Source: Laburnicola sp. R22_1 (Eukaryota; Ascomycota; Dothideomycetes; Pleosporales; Didymosphaeriaceae). Taken from it: DNA of 64,000 nucleotides. Below the pieces are notes generated by a model. It worked only from the letters and a program-made list of their open reading frames with translations, had not been told where the DNA came from and made no database searches. The stretch is from the NCBI GenBank assembly GCA_014281115.1, contig JACONQ010000018.1, forward strand, positions 434,001 to 498,000. The letters run 5' to 3'. The position numbers were made by a program, and so were the translations under genes. This document shows positions 11,438-23,326 of the stretch, piece by piece (position 1 is the first letter of the stretch; every line of letters begins with the position of its first letter).

Positions 11438-13435
11438 GTGTGGCGTTAATTAATCTACCTAGCGGTAGAATGACAAAGGCTTTTATCTCAAATAACATAA
11501 CAAAAAAAAGTAAAGCCCCCTACTTAGTAATTAAAAAGAGCGTAAAAAAGGTAATTACAAAAAAAAGCGCAATTAAACTACTAAGTAAGCTTAGTAGTCT
11601 TAGCGTAAATAGCTTCTATATGCAAACCTTTTACAAAGGCTATATTTAGAACTTTAGGGGAGTAATAAAACTACGGCGCAGTATTACTATGAGCTATTCT
11701 TTTTTTACTATCCTAATTATTGCAAACTCGCTATTCTACTTATTATAAAAAATATAAGTTAATATATTAATAGCTACGTACTACTTTATAAGTAGGACAA
11801 AGGTAATATATACTAGATACACTATTGCTCTATTGTCGTATTAAGGTTGTCCTTAACAAAATCCTCACTATCTCTCTACGCCCGGCTATCTATCTAGGCA
11901 TTAATATTATTTTTAAAGAAGTACTTACTATTGCTAAAAAGTATATACTAAAGATTTGTGCTATTACTATTAAAGAAGCTATTAAAGTAACTACGCTAGA
12001 GTTATGTTCTATCTATAAGCTTATTTAGCGCAATAGCTAGGTATACTTAACTATTTATAAGGCTAGTAGCTAGTCTAGTACGCAAAGAATAGTATAACTA
12101 TATTTCTACTTTAGCAGACGCAATTACTCTTTGTTAATAATAGAATTATCTAGTAGAAAACGCAAAAGAAGAAGAATAAGGTGTTTATTAATAAGCTATA
12201 TAGTATAGTCTTAGCTAAGACCCACAGGCACTTCGCAGTTAGATTACATAATTAAAAGAAAATTATTTAATTTTAAGATTAACTTAGTTAGAACACCTCC
12301 TCTCCTACAGCTATTGCACTAGCTGTTAGACATTAGCTAGCTACTACGCGCCCCTATTCCTGCACTTTTCTATATCTCTAAGGAACTTGTTATTATCTAT
12401 AGTAATAAGTAGTCTAGTTAACTTCCTTATCTGCTGCCTAGCGTAGTCTTTATTTACCTATGTCTATTCTTACTCCTCTTCTATACTAGTTAATAATAAT
12501 TATAATGGCAATAAGTATATAAGTAATATAATAAAGTATTATATAACATAGTAAATAAGCAAAAATAGCTTTACTAACTATTAATAGTCTTCTTCTCCTC
12601 CCTACCTTTTTAGGCCTAGCTTCTGCGCTATATTCTTAATCTTGCCTATTCTCTTAGTAGGCAGTGCGTTAATAGTCTTAACGTTAACAATCTCTATAGC
12701 GTAGGTTAAGTTAAATCTAGCCTAAAAGTATAGTTGCAATATAGTAGTATTATTTAGTTATTTAGTTGCTTAGTTGCTTAGTTGTTGTAAAGTAAATAGT
12801 AGGATTAGAGGTCTCTCCTATATAAGAGAAAGTATTAGATAATAGTTAGTGGCGGTAAAGGGTCTCTCCCTTAACTATAGGTCACGCTAATGTGACTAAG
12901 TTACTATTATAGGGAGCTAATAAAATTGCAAAGTAGTAGATAAATAAGCCCTTATAAACTATTTGCTTTTATATATATTTATATAGTATCTTGTAGATCT
13001 AGTATACAAAAAAAAGGTTATAGATAGATTATCTTTAACTATAGTATACCTGCGGAATGCATTTTTGTTCACAAAAAAAAGCTATATAGTAGTAAGAGCG
13101 TTATAGAGATCTATAAGATTCTTTTAACTATTATTACTATTGTTGCTATTAGGTTAGATTATTTAGCGCATAAGCGCGAATAACTAATAATAGTAGTGGT
13201 AATAAGCTAAGTATACTATATACACTATAAGTAAACTTTGTATAGGTTAGGAGCTTATAAGATATAGATAGGGTACGAGTAAGTTTAAACTATTATTAGG
13301 TTGTTAGGTTGTATTTAAGGTTAGTCTTTAATTAGAATTAGATGCTGTACATAGTATATAATAACCTTCTATCTTAATCTACTTTAACCTTAAACTAAAA
13401 AAAAATGTTAAAAAAGATGTTTGACAAGCTAACAG
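11438..13435 (-). repeat. Family B repeat, long copy carrying element E
   Basis: Left end TGTGGCGTTAATTAATCTACC and right end GTTTGACAAGCTAAC match B copies at 23327, 38265 and 46748. Removing the 873-bp E insertion leaves about 1.1 kb, the usual B length. Flanks CAATATTATGT (11427-11437) and CAACATTATAT (13436-13446) form an 11-bp duplication differing only by two transitions. Small open frames at 11434-11649 and 11825-12028 are not conserved as open in other copies and are not treated as genes. Confidence 0.75.
12206..13078 (+). repeat. Element E, single copy inside B
   Basis: An 873-bp insertion flanked by 13-bp copies of AAGCTATATAGTA (12193-12205 and 13079-13091). It begins next to a perfect 14-bp palindrome GTCTTAGCTAAGAC (12208-12221) and ends GTTCACAAAAAAAA, an A-run suggesting a reverse-transcribed 3' end. 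No inverted repeats. No coding content recognised. No second copy seen in the window. Confidence 0.65.
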
Positions 13436-13734
13436 CAACATTATATTATTAAATTTCTAGGTTAAATTCTACTACTATTACTATAGCTATTCTAAAGAAA
13501 TATGTTACTACTATAGCTATATAGGTTAAATTTAGTATATCTAATTTCTAGAGATTTCTTCTTATACTACTGTAAGCTTTATACTTCTTAAGAAGACTAT
13601 TTTAATATATTTTATAGGTGTAAACTTACTTAAGTAGTAGGGGCGTAAATATAGCTTTTAAGCGCAGAATTACTACCTTAGTCCCTTTCTTCTTAAGTGT
13701 ATTAATTTTAATATAAGAGATATTCTTAAATTAT

Positions 13735-13878
13735 GTAGCGTTAATTTATCTACCTAGAGGTAGGACGATAAAGGCATTTATCTGAAATAACATAACAAAA
13801 AAAGCAGAGCCCCCTGCTCTTAGTAATTAAAAAGAACGTAAAAAAGGTAATCACAAAATAAAATACGTTCGAACTGCT
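13735..13878 (-). repeat. Truncated family B copy, 144 bp
   Basis: Keeps the GTAGCGTTAATTTATCTACC end and stops at CGTTCGAACTGCT. Flanks ATTCTTAAATTAT (13722-13734) and ATTCTTAAAATAT (13879-13891) differ at one base. Inserted in the minus-strand Copia. Confidence 0.7.
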
Positions 13879-13891
13879 ATTCTTAAAATAT

Positions 13892-16800
13892 AGTCTAACT
13901 ATATAGCTAGTAAGCTGCTTTTATAATATTAGCTTCTTAGGGTGCTAACTTCTATAAAGTTAATTCTCTAATAGTAATTTTATTAATTTTCTAAGCATTC
14001 CTGCTATAACTATAGTATTAACTATAGTATATAGGGACTACTTATTATTATAGGCTACTAAAACGCCTAAAAGAAGTATATACTTAAGATTATACCTTAA
14101 ATCTTAAATTATATACTTACAATTACGTTATAAATTTTTTGAGCTTAAAAGATTAGCAATTAGTATATGCATACTAGCTTTCCCTCCTATTTAATTATCT
14201 TAATCTTAACTACGTCCTTATTTTTTAAGCGGTAAATAATCTTATACGCGTTAATTTATAGCTTAACTTTAAAGTTATCTACTTAAATACGTTGCTAGTA
14301 GGTCTATAGTTCTAGTTTTAGATAATTAAGATAGAGGCTTCCTATTTCTTAATATTATAATAGCATCTAAATTATTAGAATAAGTAGGTCCTAAGTTTCT
14401 AAGCTTAGGAGTAATAGAAGTATTCCTTCCTAAAGAAGTAGTAAGCTACTATATATAGGGCAGTGCACTTTCTATAAGCTGCTACTCTCTATACCTAGAG
14501 CGTAATTACTACTTTCTAGTTTAGGTATTATATCTAGAGTTACTTGTCACTACTTATTTTAAGATATATAAATTCTTAACTACTTACTTAGCCTAGTAGT
14601 AAATTATATATTACTTTCCTTCTAGTTCTAAGTAGCTAGTTAGCTAGCTAACTACTTACCTATATTAGAAGTTCTGCTACCTAGTTTAAGTTTAGAATTT
14701 ATAATAAGACTTAGATTTAAAGTAAGCTCTAGAATTTTATTAAAGTCTTTTTTAGCGTTCTAAATTTCGTCCTTATATAAGATATTTACAAGCCTTAAAG
14801 CTTATTTCTAAGGTATGCCTTATTTATACTTATTTCGATAAAATAAGGACTTATAAATGGTAATATTTTACGTTATAATTATTTAGTTACGTGTTAGAAC
14901 ATATAATCTATATATATTTAAGGCTATATAGCCTACTAAATACCTGAAATAGCCCTATAGATTTACCTTAAATCTGCGCCTATTATGCCTAGCTGCTTGT
15001 TTTCTATTTAGAGGATAAGTAGAGCAGCTATAGGCATAAATACTACTCTAATCTAGCCTTAGATCTACTATTGCAGCTCTAGTTTTAGCTAGTTAATAGT
15101 AACAAAATTACTATTAAAACTAGCTTTTAAGAATCCTATTTAAAGATAAAAAACTATAAAGAGTAGATAGGCTTTTTCTATAAAGATATACACCTACTAA
15201 TACTACTTTACTCTAAAGCTTAAGAGGAAGATTTGCGCTTATACGCATCTTAATAAATTTGTTAATAAGCTCTTATCTTACTTATTTTAGTGCACTATTT
15301 AGTTTCTTAGTATAAGGCAGTGTAGTTTAGCGCTTAATTCCTTTCTTATTAGTCTGGTTTTTAAATCGCAAGCATCCTCTTTATAAAAGCGTTGCTATAT
15401 CCCTATTCTAGTAAAGAACTATAATTTTAAGCTTATATTTAGTTTCTACTATTTTACCAAATAGCTTAAAGATATTTATAATCTTAGAAATTAATTTTAA
15501 GATTAGAATAAAGGCGAAAACCTTGCTACTAAATTCTTCTCTAAGTATGCTTAGAGAAAAATTAAAAAGATCTTATAAAATTTAATTAAAAGGTATAGGT
15601 AATTATTTATATAGTTATTTTAAGATTACCTATATAGTTTATATTGTTAATCAGTATTTATAAGCTTATCTTAGTTGTTTATTAATACGCATATTCTACG
15701 TACTATAAATAAGCGCCTATAGCGTCTTCTACCTAAGATATCTTAACCTTAAATACTAAAGGTGCTTACTATCTATCCTTTAAATATCAATAAATAATTG
15801 TTTTTAAGCTTTTATAACAGCCATAGTAGTAGAATAAATAGAAAGAGACTTATATTTAATAAATATTAGGTTGTAATTATAGCGCAACCTTATTAGAATA
15901 ATACTTAAATTAAGAAAACCTATATAAAATATAGAATCTAATTCTAAATACTAGATTCTAGCCTTCTATAAATAAGCCTCTAATATAATATTAATATAGA
16001 AACTATTAACTACTTTTATGTTCTTAAGGAGTAAGTTTTTAGTGTAAGCTTCTTTTATACTATATAAGATATTCTTAATAAGATTGTCTCCTATACTAGA
16101 GATTAGAAAGAACCAAGTTCTAGTATCTACGCTTTAAAGCGCATTTAACCGCTTAAATAAGCTAGAATATTATAGATTAATAAAGTGTACTAGAATATTA
16201 AGAATAGTGCTTATGAATAGATAATCTAAGTAAAGTGTACTATAGCACTACTATTAAGAATAGTGCTACTAAGAATAGATAAGAATAGATAAGAATATAC
16301 CTCTATAGTGTCTAAGCTTATAATAGATCTTAAGCTCTATAGTAGGATTTATAACCGTATAGGCTATACTCCCTAGGTACTTTAGCTAACTTAGAGCACT
16401 AGATATTTTAGCTAATAAGGTCTAGCTAGCCTCTTTAATTTTGTCTCTAAGCTTATTCTACCTAAATGCAAAGTAATTAAGAATCTCTTTTTTAAGCTAC
16501 TAAAAAATAACTAGTAGTTATTTTTCTAGGCTCTTTCTAGTATACGTGTACTTAAGAGCTTAATATTTAAGTAGATACAAGTAGTACTTATTATATAAAT
16601 ATAGCTTATATAAATAGGAATATAAAGTCTACTTATTATAACTACTACTTTTAGTCTAGTTTCTATTAGTTAGAGCTATACTGACTTTTTAAAAGATTAT
16701 AAAGACTAAGCTTCCTTTATTATAGATAAACCTAATAAAATACTTCTATAAAAGTGCTAAGAAGACCTTTTTAACTTTATTAAGCTTAAGAAGTCGGATT

Positions 16801-18300
16801 TTAAACGCTATATTTTAAATAAGCTTTTAATTTATAGTACGCGCCTAGTCTAGAGCAAATTTTGCGAAGATAGTATTAAGAAATGTATAGGTAGTAAGCT
16901 CTCTATTAACTTCTAGAATTAACTAAGCCTTAGGATTCTATCTTTTATACTTAGCTTTATTAAGGTAGGCCTTATACAAAGCTTAGAGCAGATTATATAT
17001 ACTCTAGTTAGTAGATTTAAAGTCCTTTTAAAGGTCTTAAATTAGTGCCTATAAGATTAGCTGCCTATCTTTTAGAAGCTTTATTATAGCAATAGCTATA
17101 AGCTTACGCAAAACTATAGAATGCACCTAGATTTAGAGATTTTTAAGCTTAGATACTATTAATTACTAGTCTAAAAAAAGAGCTTAGTATTCTATAATAT
17201 ATAAGGTATATATCTCCATATTATTCTTAAACTTCTTAAGCTCTACTTAGTAAATAAGCTTTTTAGGCAAGTCTGCGGTATTGTTACCGCAAGGTGCTTG
17301 TGATGTGTTTAACTTTGCTTTTTAAGCTGACCAGTTTAATTTTAAGATGCTAAACCTGTAATAGAACTAGATAAAGTAGCACTAAACACCCCTTTTATAA
17401 TTAACCTATCAAATAACAATATTATAGACCTAGTAACTATTACTTTCTCCTATAATACTTATAGAGTGTTAGAATATACTTCCTATACTTTAGGCGGAGA
17501 CTATTACTATCTTTAACATGCTTAATAAGGCATTATATCCTTTTTAGCTTTCTCTTAATAAATATAGCGTCCTCTTTAGTTTCTATATATATTAGCAATT
17601 GTATAAAATTAATTTAATAAGCGTACCCTTAGGTAAGCTATAGCACCTTGCTACTACCTTTTTAAGGATCTTTACATACTCTATCTTTCTATTATTCTTT
17701 TCCTTCTTCTTCTCCTCCTCCACCTTAGCCTTATATAGCTATATACGTCCGTAGTAGTAATTATTATTAGTAAGCATTACTAGTAAAAAGTTAGGATAGC
17801 ATAAATAGAGCTTTAATTTTAGATCTATCTATATTATATAAACGTTAATAAGTATAGCGAAGTTAAGGTTAAACTTAATATAATAAACTAGATAGATTAT
17901 TATCTAAATAGTGGTTATTAAATGCAGCTGTTAGAGACATGCCAGCGTACTAGCTTTTAATATTGCTACAGCTCCCCTTACTAGCAAAGTATAATACTCG
18001 CATGTAATAGAAGTATAGTTATAGTATTTAAACTTTAGTTTGGCTTATTGTAAGTTACTTATTACTAAAACAAAATTCGGCCCCTTCTACTAATAAAATT
18101 GTATTAGTTATAATAATAGGCAAGCCTGCTATGCTATAAAGAGTTAGTATTTCTAGAATTTATAGTTAAAGTAGCTTTTAAGCTTTGACTAAGAGCGTAT
18201 CTTTAGTATTAGGATTAATCTAGTTCCATATTTCTTTATTCTAAGCATAGAATTAGAATTAAATATACCAGTTTAGCTAGCTCGCTTAGTTAATAAGCTA
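13892..18300 (-). pseudogene. Copia gag-integrase relic
   Basis: The clearest part is the integrase C-terminal half at about 14900-15330: on the minus strand KMRISANLPLKLQSKVVLVG (family: KMRESANLP...W), then YLYRKSLSTLYSF and INLQGYFRYLVGY (family: GYLVGY). Integrase inserts the cDNA copy into the host genome. To the right (15400-18300) lies the gag/protease portion, too mutated for motif calls. To the left (13892-14850) is the variable linker and start of RT. Paralogous to 34500-36300 and 57000-58700 in the two plus-strand copies. Confidence 0.65.
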
Positions 18301-18399
18301 ATAAGCAGTTAATAAGGTAGAATGTAAGGTTATTATTACGCAAGACAAGCTTTGAATAGAGAGAAAATAATAAGAATAAGAATAATTAGAGTCCTAAAT

Positions 18400-18655
18400 T
18401 AATATTCTAGCAAAATATACTACGTAGGGAGAATTGTCTTATAGTTCTAAAGTGCTAGACTTATAACTATAGAAAGGAAACAAGCTAGAAATAGTAATTT
18501 AGGAAGCTAAATATAATTTAAAGCTAAATAAGAATAGAAAGCTATTAGGGCTAATATATAGATAAGCTCCTGGCTATTTTTGCTAAGCTTAGGAATGTCA
18601 CATAAGCTCTAAGCACATAACTACAGAGCCTTATTTCCGCGACAGCTATATAGTT
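18400..18655 (-). repeat. Copia 5' LTR of the minus-strand element
   Basis: On the minus strand it starts TGTCGCGGAAATAAGGCTCT at 18655, nearly identical to the LTR start of the plus-strand element at 55095. A second block (near 18480-18420) matches the AGTTATAAGCCTAGCGCTTT region at 55280. LTRs carry the promoter and polyadenylation signals; none is assignable here. Confidence 0.65.
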
Positions 18656-18858
18656 ATTAATAGTAATATAGTAGTATTCTACTAAAACTTTGGTTTCTAG
18701 TTAATAACGTTAATAAACTATATATATGTTTAAATCTTAACTTTATCTAGCTTTAAACTATCCTTTATATTAGTAACACTAATGTAGAGTTTATATTTTA
18801 ATATATATATATATATTCCTTTTGGCTGTTTTTATTATAAGAGATATTAGCTAGCCAT

Positions 18859-18919
18859 CTGGCAGAGAAACATCGCAGACATTTTAGTATACAGTATAAC
18901 GCTGTAAGGGAAAGCTATA
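18859..18919 (-). repeat. 61-bp truncated family C copy
   Basis: Retains only the GAGAAACATCGCAGAC end of family C. Flanks ATTAGCTAGCCAT (18846-18858) and ATTAGCCAGCTAT (18920-18932) form a 13-bp duplication differing by two C/T transitions. Confidence 0.7.
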
Positions 18920-18932
18920 ATTAGCCAGCTAT

Positions 18933-19617
18933 AGTAAAGCGTATATAACACTTAATTATTAGTTATATAACTTATTATATAATATTAACTATATTAGTTA
19001 GATGTACTATACTTATATATATAGTAGTAACTATTTTATACTTATATACTACAAGTATATATATTACGTTACTATTAGTAGAACTATTAACTAGCTCTTT
19101 ATAAGTCCTCACTATAGGTTTAACTACTTCTTAGCTAATAATACTACGTTACTATATCCTCTACTGCCTCCTCCTGAGTCTACTATATTGGAATTGCTTT
19201 AGAATTTAACATGCCTTATCTTTAAGCCTATAGCATCCTAGCTAGAAAAGGTATAAATTAATAAAGTAGTCATACGATAATATATTTAAACACTAAAAGG
19301 TATATTTAAAATAATAAGTGTATACTCTTTAGAAGGCCTATTACATCTACGCTAGGTATAGATAGATTTGTAAATTATTTAGCTTTAAGAGGTTCGCGTA
19401 TAGCTACTATATAAGTAGTTATATAATAATTTAGTATATACACCTGCTATATATATAGTAAAGCTTTAGAATCTTTGCTTACTAAAAAAGTATTTTTAAA
19501 ATATCTATAATTATAATCTTGCTATATATTACTATGCGTGGTTAACTACTATTAAAGAGAATAATAATAAGAGGTATATATACTAGTACCTTTACTTGCT
19601 TACTACTTATAATACTA
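18933..19617. other. Unassigned AT-rich stretch
   Basis: No frame, repeat or motif recognised. Short dyads and TATA runs only. Confidence 0.5.
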
Positions 19618-19619
19618 TA

Positions 19620-20625
19620 TAGTAAGGCAATATTAAAAAAACTAATAGTTTTTATAACTCTTTTTAAAGCTTATAACTTTTTATTTAACTCATTATTAAA
19701 ATTTCGATTTTTTTATGTTAGAGAAACTCTATTAGTCTTAGGTAATCTATTAAAATTTTACTTAGTAATTATAAACTAGGTATATAGAGGAACTTAAACA
19801 TAGGGATTTTTAAAACCTGTATTTTAAAATCCCTATAACTTTGTCTGGACGTTTAAAAGAATTACTCTTTATAGATATAAATATTATAGCTTGGCAGAGT
19901 GTTATATTAAATTTTTACTATAGGTTATCTCTCTAAATACTTTGTACCTAATGCTTTTATTTTTTCCTATTGAAAGTATACTTAAAAACTAAAAAATACT
20001 AATTTTTAACAACTATAGCTATTAAGCTAGAAATTTTTCCACAGCTAGGTTACCTAGTAAATAACCTTATATTATCATCATACATTATACGATTACGTAA
20101 TAGAAAGGTTATAGGGCCTTAGACTATATAGTAAATTAAAGTTTAAATAATATATTACAACTAACTTTATTATTATAGTTTTTCTATATGTATATAGGTT
20201 ATTAGCCATCTAGCAATTAGGAATCACTATTTACAGTTAATTATATTATTAAATAATAATACTATAGCTTAATATAGAAAAAGTAAATAATTTAATATTA
20301 AAACTAATTTTAGGAAATAACCTATAGTAAGAGTTATACGTAAATAGATTCACTTTATAACTAGACTATATCTAAACTTAAATATTTTATACCCTAGTAA
20401 GAAAAAAGTTTATATTTTAATATTAGCTTTTAAAAATCCTTATAATTAAGGCTAAAAATCTCCTTTACGACAATGGGTTAGCATTATATAAGTATATCTT
20501 TTTAAACTTACTAGCTTTTTTACTATATATAAAAATAGCATAATTTTTCTATTACTAAATAGGTAAGTTGTTATATTTTGAAAAGGGTATAACAATTATT
20601 AGTTTTTTTATATTATCCTAGTGTG
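19620..20625 (-). mobile_element. Non-autonomous Tc1/mariner-type element, copy 2
   Basis: Reverse-complement match to 43257-44247 along its length. Flanked by TA at 19618-19619 and 20626-20627. Termini are decayed: TAGTAAGG on the left against CAGTGTGG, and CCTAGTGTG on the right against CCCCACTG. 1006 bp, no coding sequence. Confidence 0.75.
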
Positions 20626-20634
20626 TAAATATAC

Positions 20635-20674
<40 letters not shown>
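20635..20674. repeat. (TAA)n microsatellite
   Basis: About 13 uninterrupted TAA units, continued after the short B copy as AATAATAATAATAATAAT (20904-20923). The array served as B's target, so its two halves now act as the flanking duplication. Confidence 0.9.
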
Positions 20675-20675
<1 letters not shown>

Positions 20676-20903
20676 TGGCATTATATTAACTATCTAGAGG
20701 AAGCACAACAAGGGCTTTTATCTTAAATAACATGATAAAAAAAGCAAAGCCCCCTGCTTAGTAATTAAAAAGAGCGTAAAAAAAGGTAGTAATTACAAAA
20801 AAAGCGCCTTCGAACTGCTAAGCAAGCTTGGCGATCTTGGCGTGCATAGCTCTCACATGCAAAGTTTTTACGAAGAGGCCACTTGGAACTTTGGTAGGGG
20901 AGG
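20675..20903 (-). repeat. Truncated family B copy, about 229 bp, weakly mutated
   Basis: Starts TGGCATTATATTAACTATC and ends TTTGGTAGGGGAGG, as does 36313-36535. It keeps C/G-rich words such as CTTGGCGATCTTGGCG that read CTTAGTAGTCTTGGCG or worse in the 1.1-kb copies. The minus-strand open frame at 20765-20980 runs out of the repeat and is not a gene. Confidence 0.8.
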
Positions 20904-21130
20904 AATAATAATAATAATAATAAAATAAGTCCTTTAACAGAATAAGAGAAATAAAGGTGTATATAGTAACTATAACGCAAAGTAATCTAAGAGCTCTTAC
21001 TACTAGTATCTATAAAGACATATAAATAATAAACTATTATATTACTATATAATGTACATATTAGAATTTCTATTAAACATATTTTAGATTATTACTATTA
21101 GTATTAATAATATTAGTAAAGTATATATAT

Positions 21131-21260
21131 GTTGTTAAATTAACTATCTAGGGGTAGAATAATAAAAGCTTTTATCTTAAATAACATAATAAAAAAAGCA
21201 GAGCCCCCTGCTTAGTAATTAAAAAGACAGTAAAAAAGAAAATATAATTACAAAAAAAGC
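21131..21260 (-). repeat. Truncated family B copy, 130 bp
   Basis: Keeps the end GTTGTTAAATTAACTATC and the CAGAGCCCCCTGCTTAG core, then stops. Flanks AAAGTATATATAT (21118-21130) and AAAGTATAAATAC (21261-21273) match at 11 of 13 positions. Confidence 0.65.
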
Positions 21261-21273
21261 AAAGTATAAATAC

Positions 21274-22044
21274 TTAGGAAAATTAGTAGGTAGTAAGCGA
21301 GTATTATCCTATTAGTTATATATTATAGTTAGATAATTAGGTATATTAACGAACAACTTACTTTTATTAAATTTATTATTATTATTATTATTTGCAAAAG
21401 CCTTATTATAATCTTTATATTAAGATCGACGGGGTAGCTAATCGTAACAGTTAGGGTTAGTTCTTAGGCAGGAGCGTCTTAATAAGAGCAAGGAATCTTA
21501 ACTAATTACGCGGGTTAAAGGGGCGTTAGTATTAAAGGTTATGAGATAATAAATTAACAATAAGAGCCTAAGTATAATATAAAAAATAGATTAATAAATA
21601 GGTTAAATATAAGTATTAAAGATTAACACTTAAGCAATAGTAGATTATTACTTATTAACTATTATAGTAGTTAACTATCCCTTATTAACTATTATAATAG
21701 TTAACTATTAGTTACGTGTTAGTAGTTAACTATTATAGTAGTTAACTATTAATTATATAATATTAGCGCTAGCAGCATAGTTCTACTATTTATCCTATTC
21801 CTTATTATCTAATAGTAAGCATTAATAACAATATAAATTAGGTCTTAGTCCCTTTTTAGATCTTAGATCCTAATATTATTCCCCCTCTTTATTATATTTA
21901 TCCTGAAATTACGTGCCTAATTTACTACTATTATATAAGTATAAACCCTACACCTTAGATCCTTAAGCTAGTGGCTATAATACTATCTAACCTCTACTCC
22001 TATTAGCTCTATCTTTCTAACAAAATTCTTTAAGCTAATATAAT
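21274..22044. other. Unassigned stretch with dyad tandem repeat
   Basis: Contains a tandem array at 21651-21753 built on CTTATTAACTATTATAGTAG followed by TTAACTAT (about 30-bp unit, two full units and partial ones). Each unit carries the palindrome TAGTTAACTA, so single strands could fold. No gene recognised in the remainder. Confidence 0.5.
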
Positions 22045-22464
22045 TATAGAAATTTATTATTTAAAGTGCACTTTAGAAAATCTTATATATTATATTATAC
22101 TAAAATCTAAATTAAAGTGTGCTAAGTATGTCTATACTAGGAAGCTATATATAGATATATCTTAGTTATTAATTAACAAGACTTATAAGGAGTATAGAGA
22201 GAAGATTAAAAAGAATAAAAAAGAGTTAGCAACTATAATTGCTTAGTTATTAAGAAATAAAAGATTATTAGCATAGGCTAAAGAGCGTGCGCATAAGAAA
22301 ATATTATATTTAGCTAGTAAGTTAGTGGAGGAGAGTAAATTAGTTAATACAGAGCTATTAAATTATATAGTAGTGGATATATTAGTTAGATTTTCTGCTA
22401 CTATAGAGTTAATATTAGATTTTTTAGATAGCTTTGCGACTATTCCCTCTTTAAATTTCTAGTA
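22045..22464 (+). pseudogene. Relic of a Cys-containing, coiled-coil hypothetical protein
   Basis: One plus-strand frame is open except for TAG codons at three places where Gln or Trp is expected. It reads LKSKLKCAKYVYTRKLYIDI, followed by a charged helix region YKEYREKIKKNKKELATII, then NKRLLAxAKERAHKKILY, and ends FLDSFATIPSLNF-stop. A CxxC-type short segment followed by a Lys/Glu-rich coil and an acidic/hydrophobic tail recalls a family of fungal hypothetical proteins often found in repeats (from memory). I cannot give it a function. The N-terminus and start are not identifiable. Confidence 0.5.
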
Positions 22465-23313
22465 AGTTATTATTAGTTATAGTCCTAGATTGTGTACTAA
22501 TAGTTGCCTAGATAGTCTATAGGTTTCTAAGTATTTTTACTATATAGGTATCTCTTCTACTTAATAAAGTATTTACGTAGCTAACCTATATAGCCTAGAA
22601 TTATTTTAACTTTAAATTTGTTTTCTTCCTTAGCTCTACAATAGAAGGTGGTTTAAACTAGTATCTTTAGGTCTATAGATTCTAGGCAGTTTATATAAAA
22701 TACTAAGTGCATTATAATATTAGGTAGTAACTCTAGTTTATAGTTAACTAGCGATATCTATTTAGAAATAAAGAATAGTCTAACCTTAATATAATGTAGT
22801 TTCTTATATTTCTTCTTCTAAGTTTAAATATTCTTTATAAGCAGATATACTTTTCCTCCTCTTTTACCTAAGGTCCTATTTTTATTTTTAGTTTGCGTAG
22901 TAAATTAATTACTGTTAAGGCTTTTTAAGGTTTTCTTAAAGTTATTTATATATTTTCTTTATAATTTCTACTATATTAATAGCTTTGTCTACCTTAATTA
23001 TTATAGAAAATATCTAATTAAAGAGAGATGAATATCTTTTTACAGTTTGTATAGAATAGCGTGTATTTTATAGCTACTAAAATCTTATTATTATGTATAA
23101 GTTATATAATAGGTAGTAATAAAATCTAGGGGTTTTTCTAGTTGTTATAGTAAATATATTGGTATATTTATATAGTTTAGTTTATATATTCTATTTGTCT
23201 GTCTATTTATATATAATAAGCTATTAATAGCTTCTATCTTATTCTAATAAGTACTATAAGTGTTGTCTAGTAGTTTAAGATAAAGAGCTTATCTCTATTA
23301 CTAATAATTATTT
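22465..23313. other. Unassigned AT-rich stretch
   Basis: No frame of note and no match to other parts of the window that I can see. Confidence 0.45.
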
Positions 23314-23326
23314 TTAGAATTCTATA

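Larger units (their letters stand above)
8620..18655 (-). mobile_element. Ty1/Copia element split by nested insertions
   Basis: Read on the minus strand the order is LTR (about 18655-18400), gag/protease zone, integrase C-terminal region near 15330-14900, reverse transcriptase (ending 10709) and RNase H (to 8983), which is the Copia order. The parts at 13436-18655 and 10709-11426 join into one sequence once the B repeat 11438-13435 is removed: the junction matches 37020-37100 of the plus-strand Copia. Further insertions are A (9463-10694), a B fragment (13735-13878) and, inside B, E (12206-13078). Everything is riddled with stops. A 3' LTR was not recognised; 8620-8982 may hold its remains. 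Confidence 0.8.

Noticed and set aside
11434..12028. Two small plus-strand open frames (71 and 67 codons)
   Set aside because: They lie in family B; the corresponding positions are broken in most other B copies and no motif is present.
20635..20674. CRISPR-like or satellite array
   Set aside because: Simple (TAA)n microsatellite without spacers.
20765..20980. 71-codon minus-strand frame
   Set aside because: Crosses from the short B copy into flanking (AAT)n sequence.
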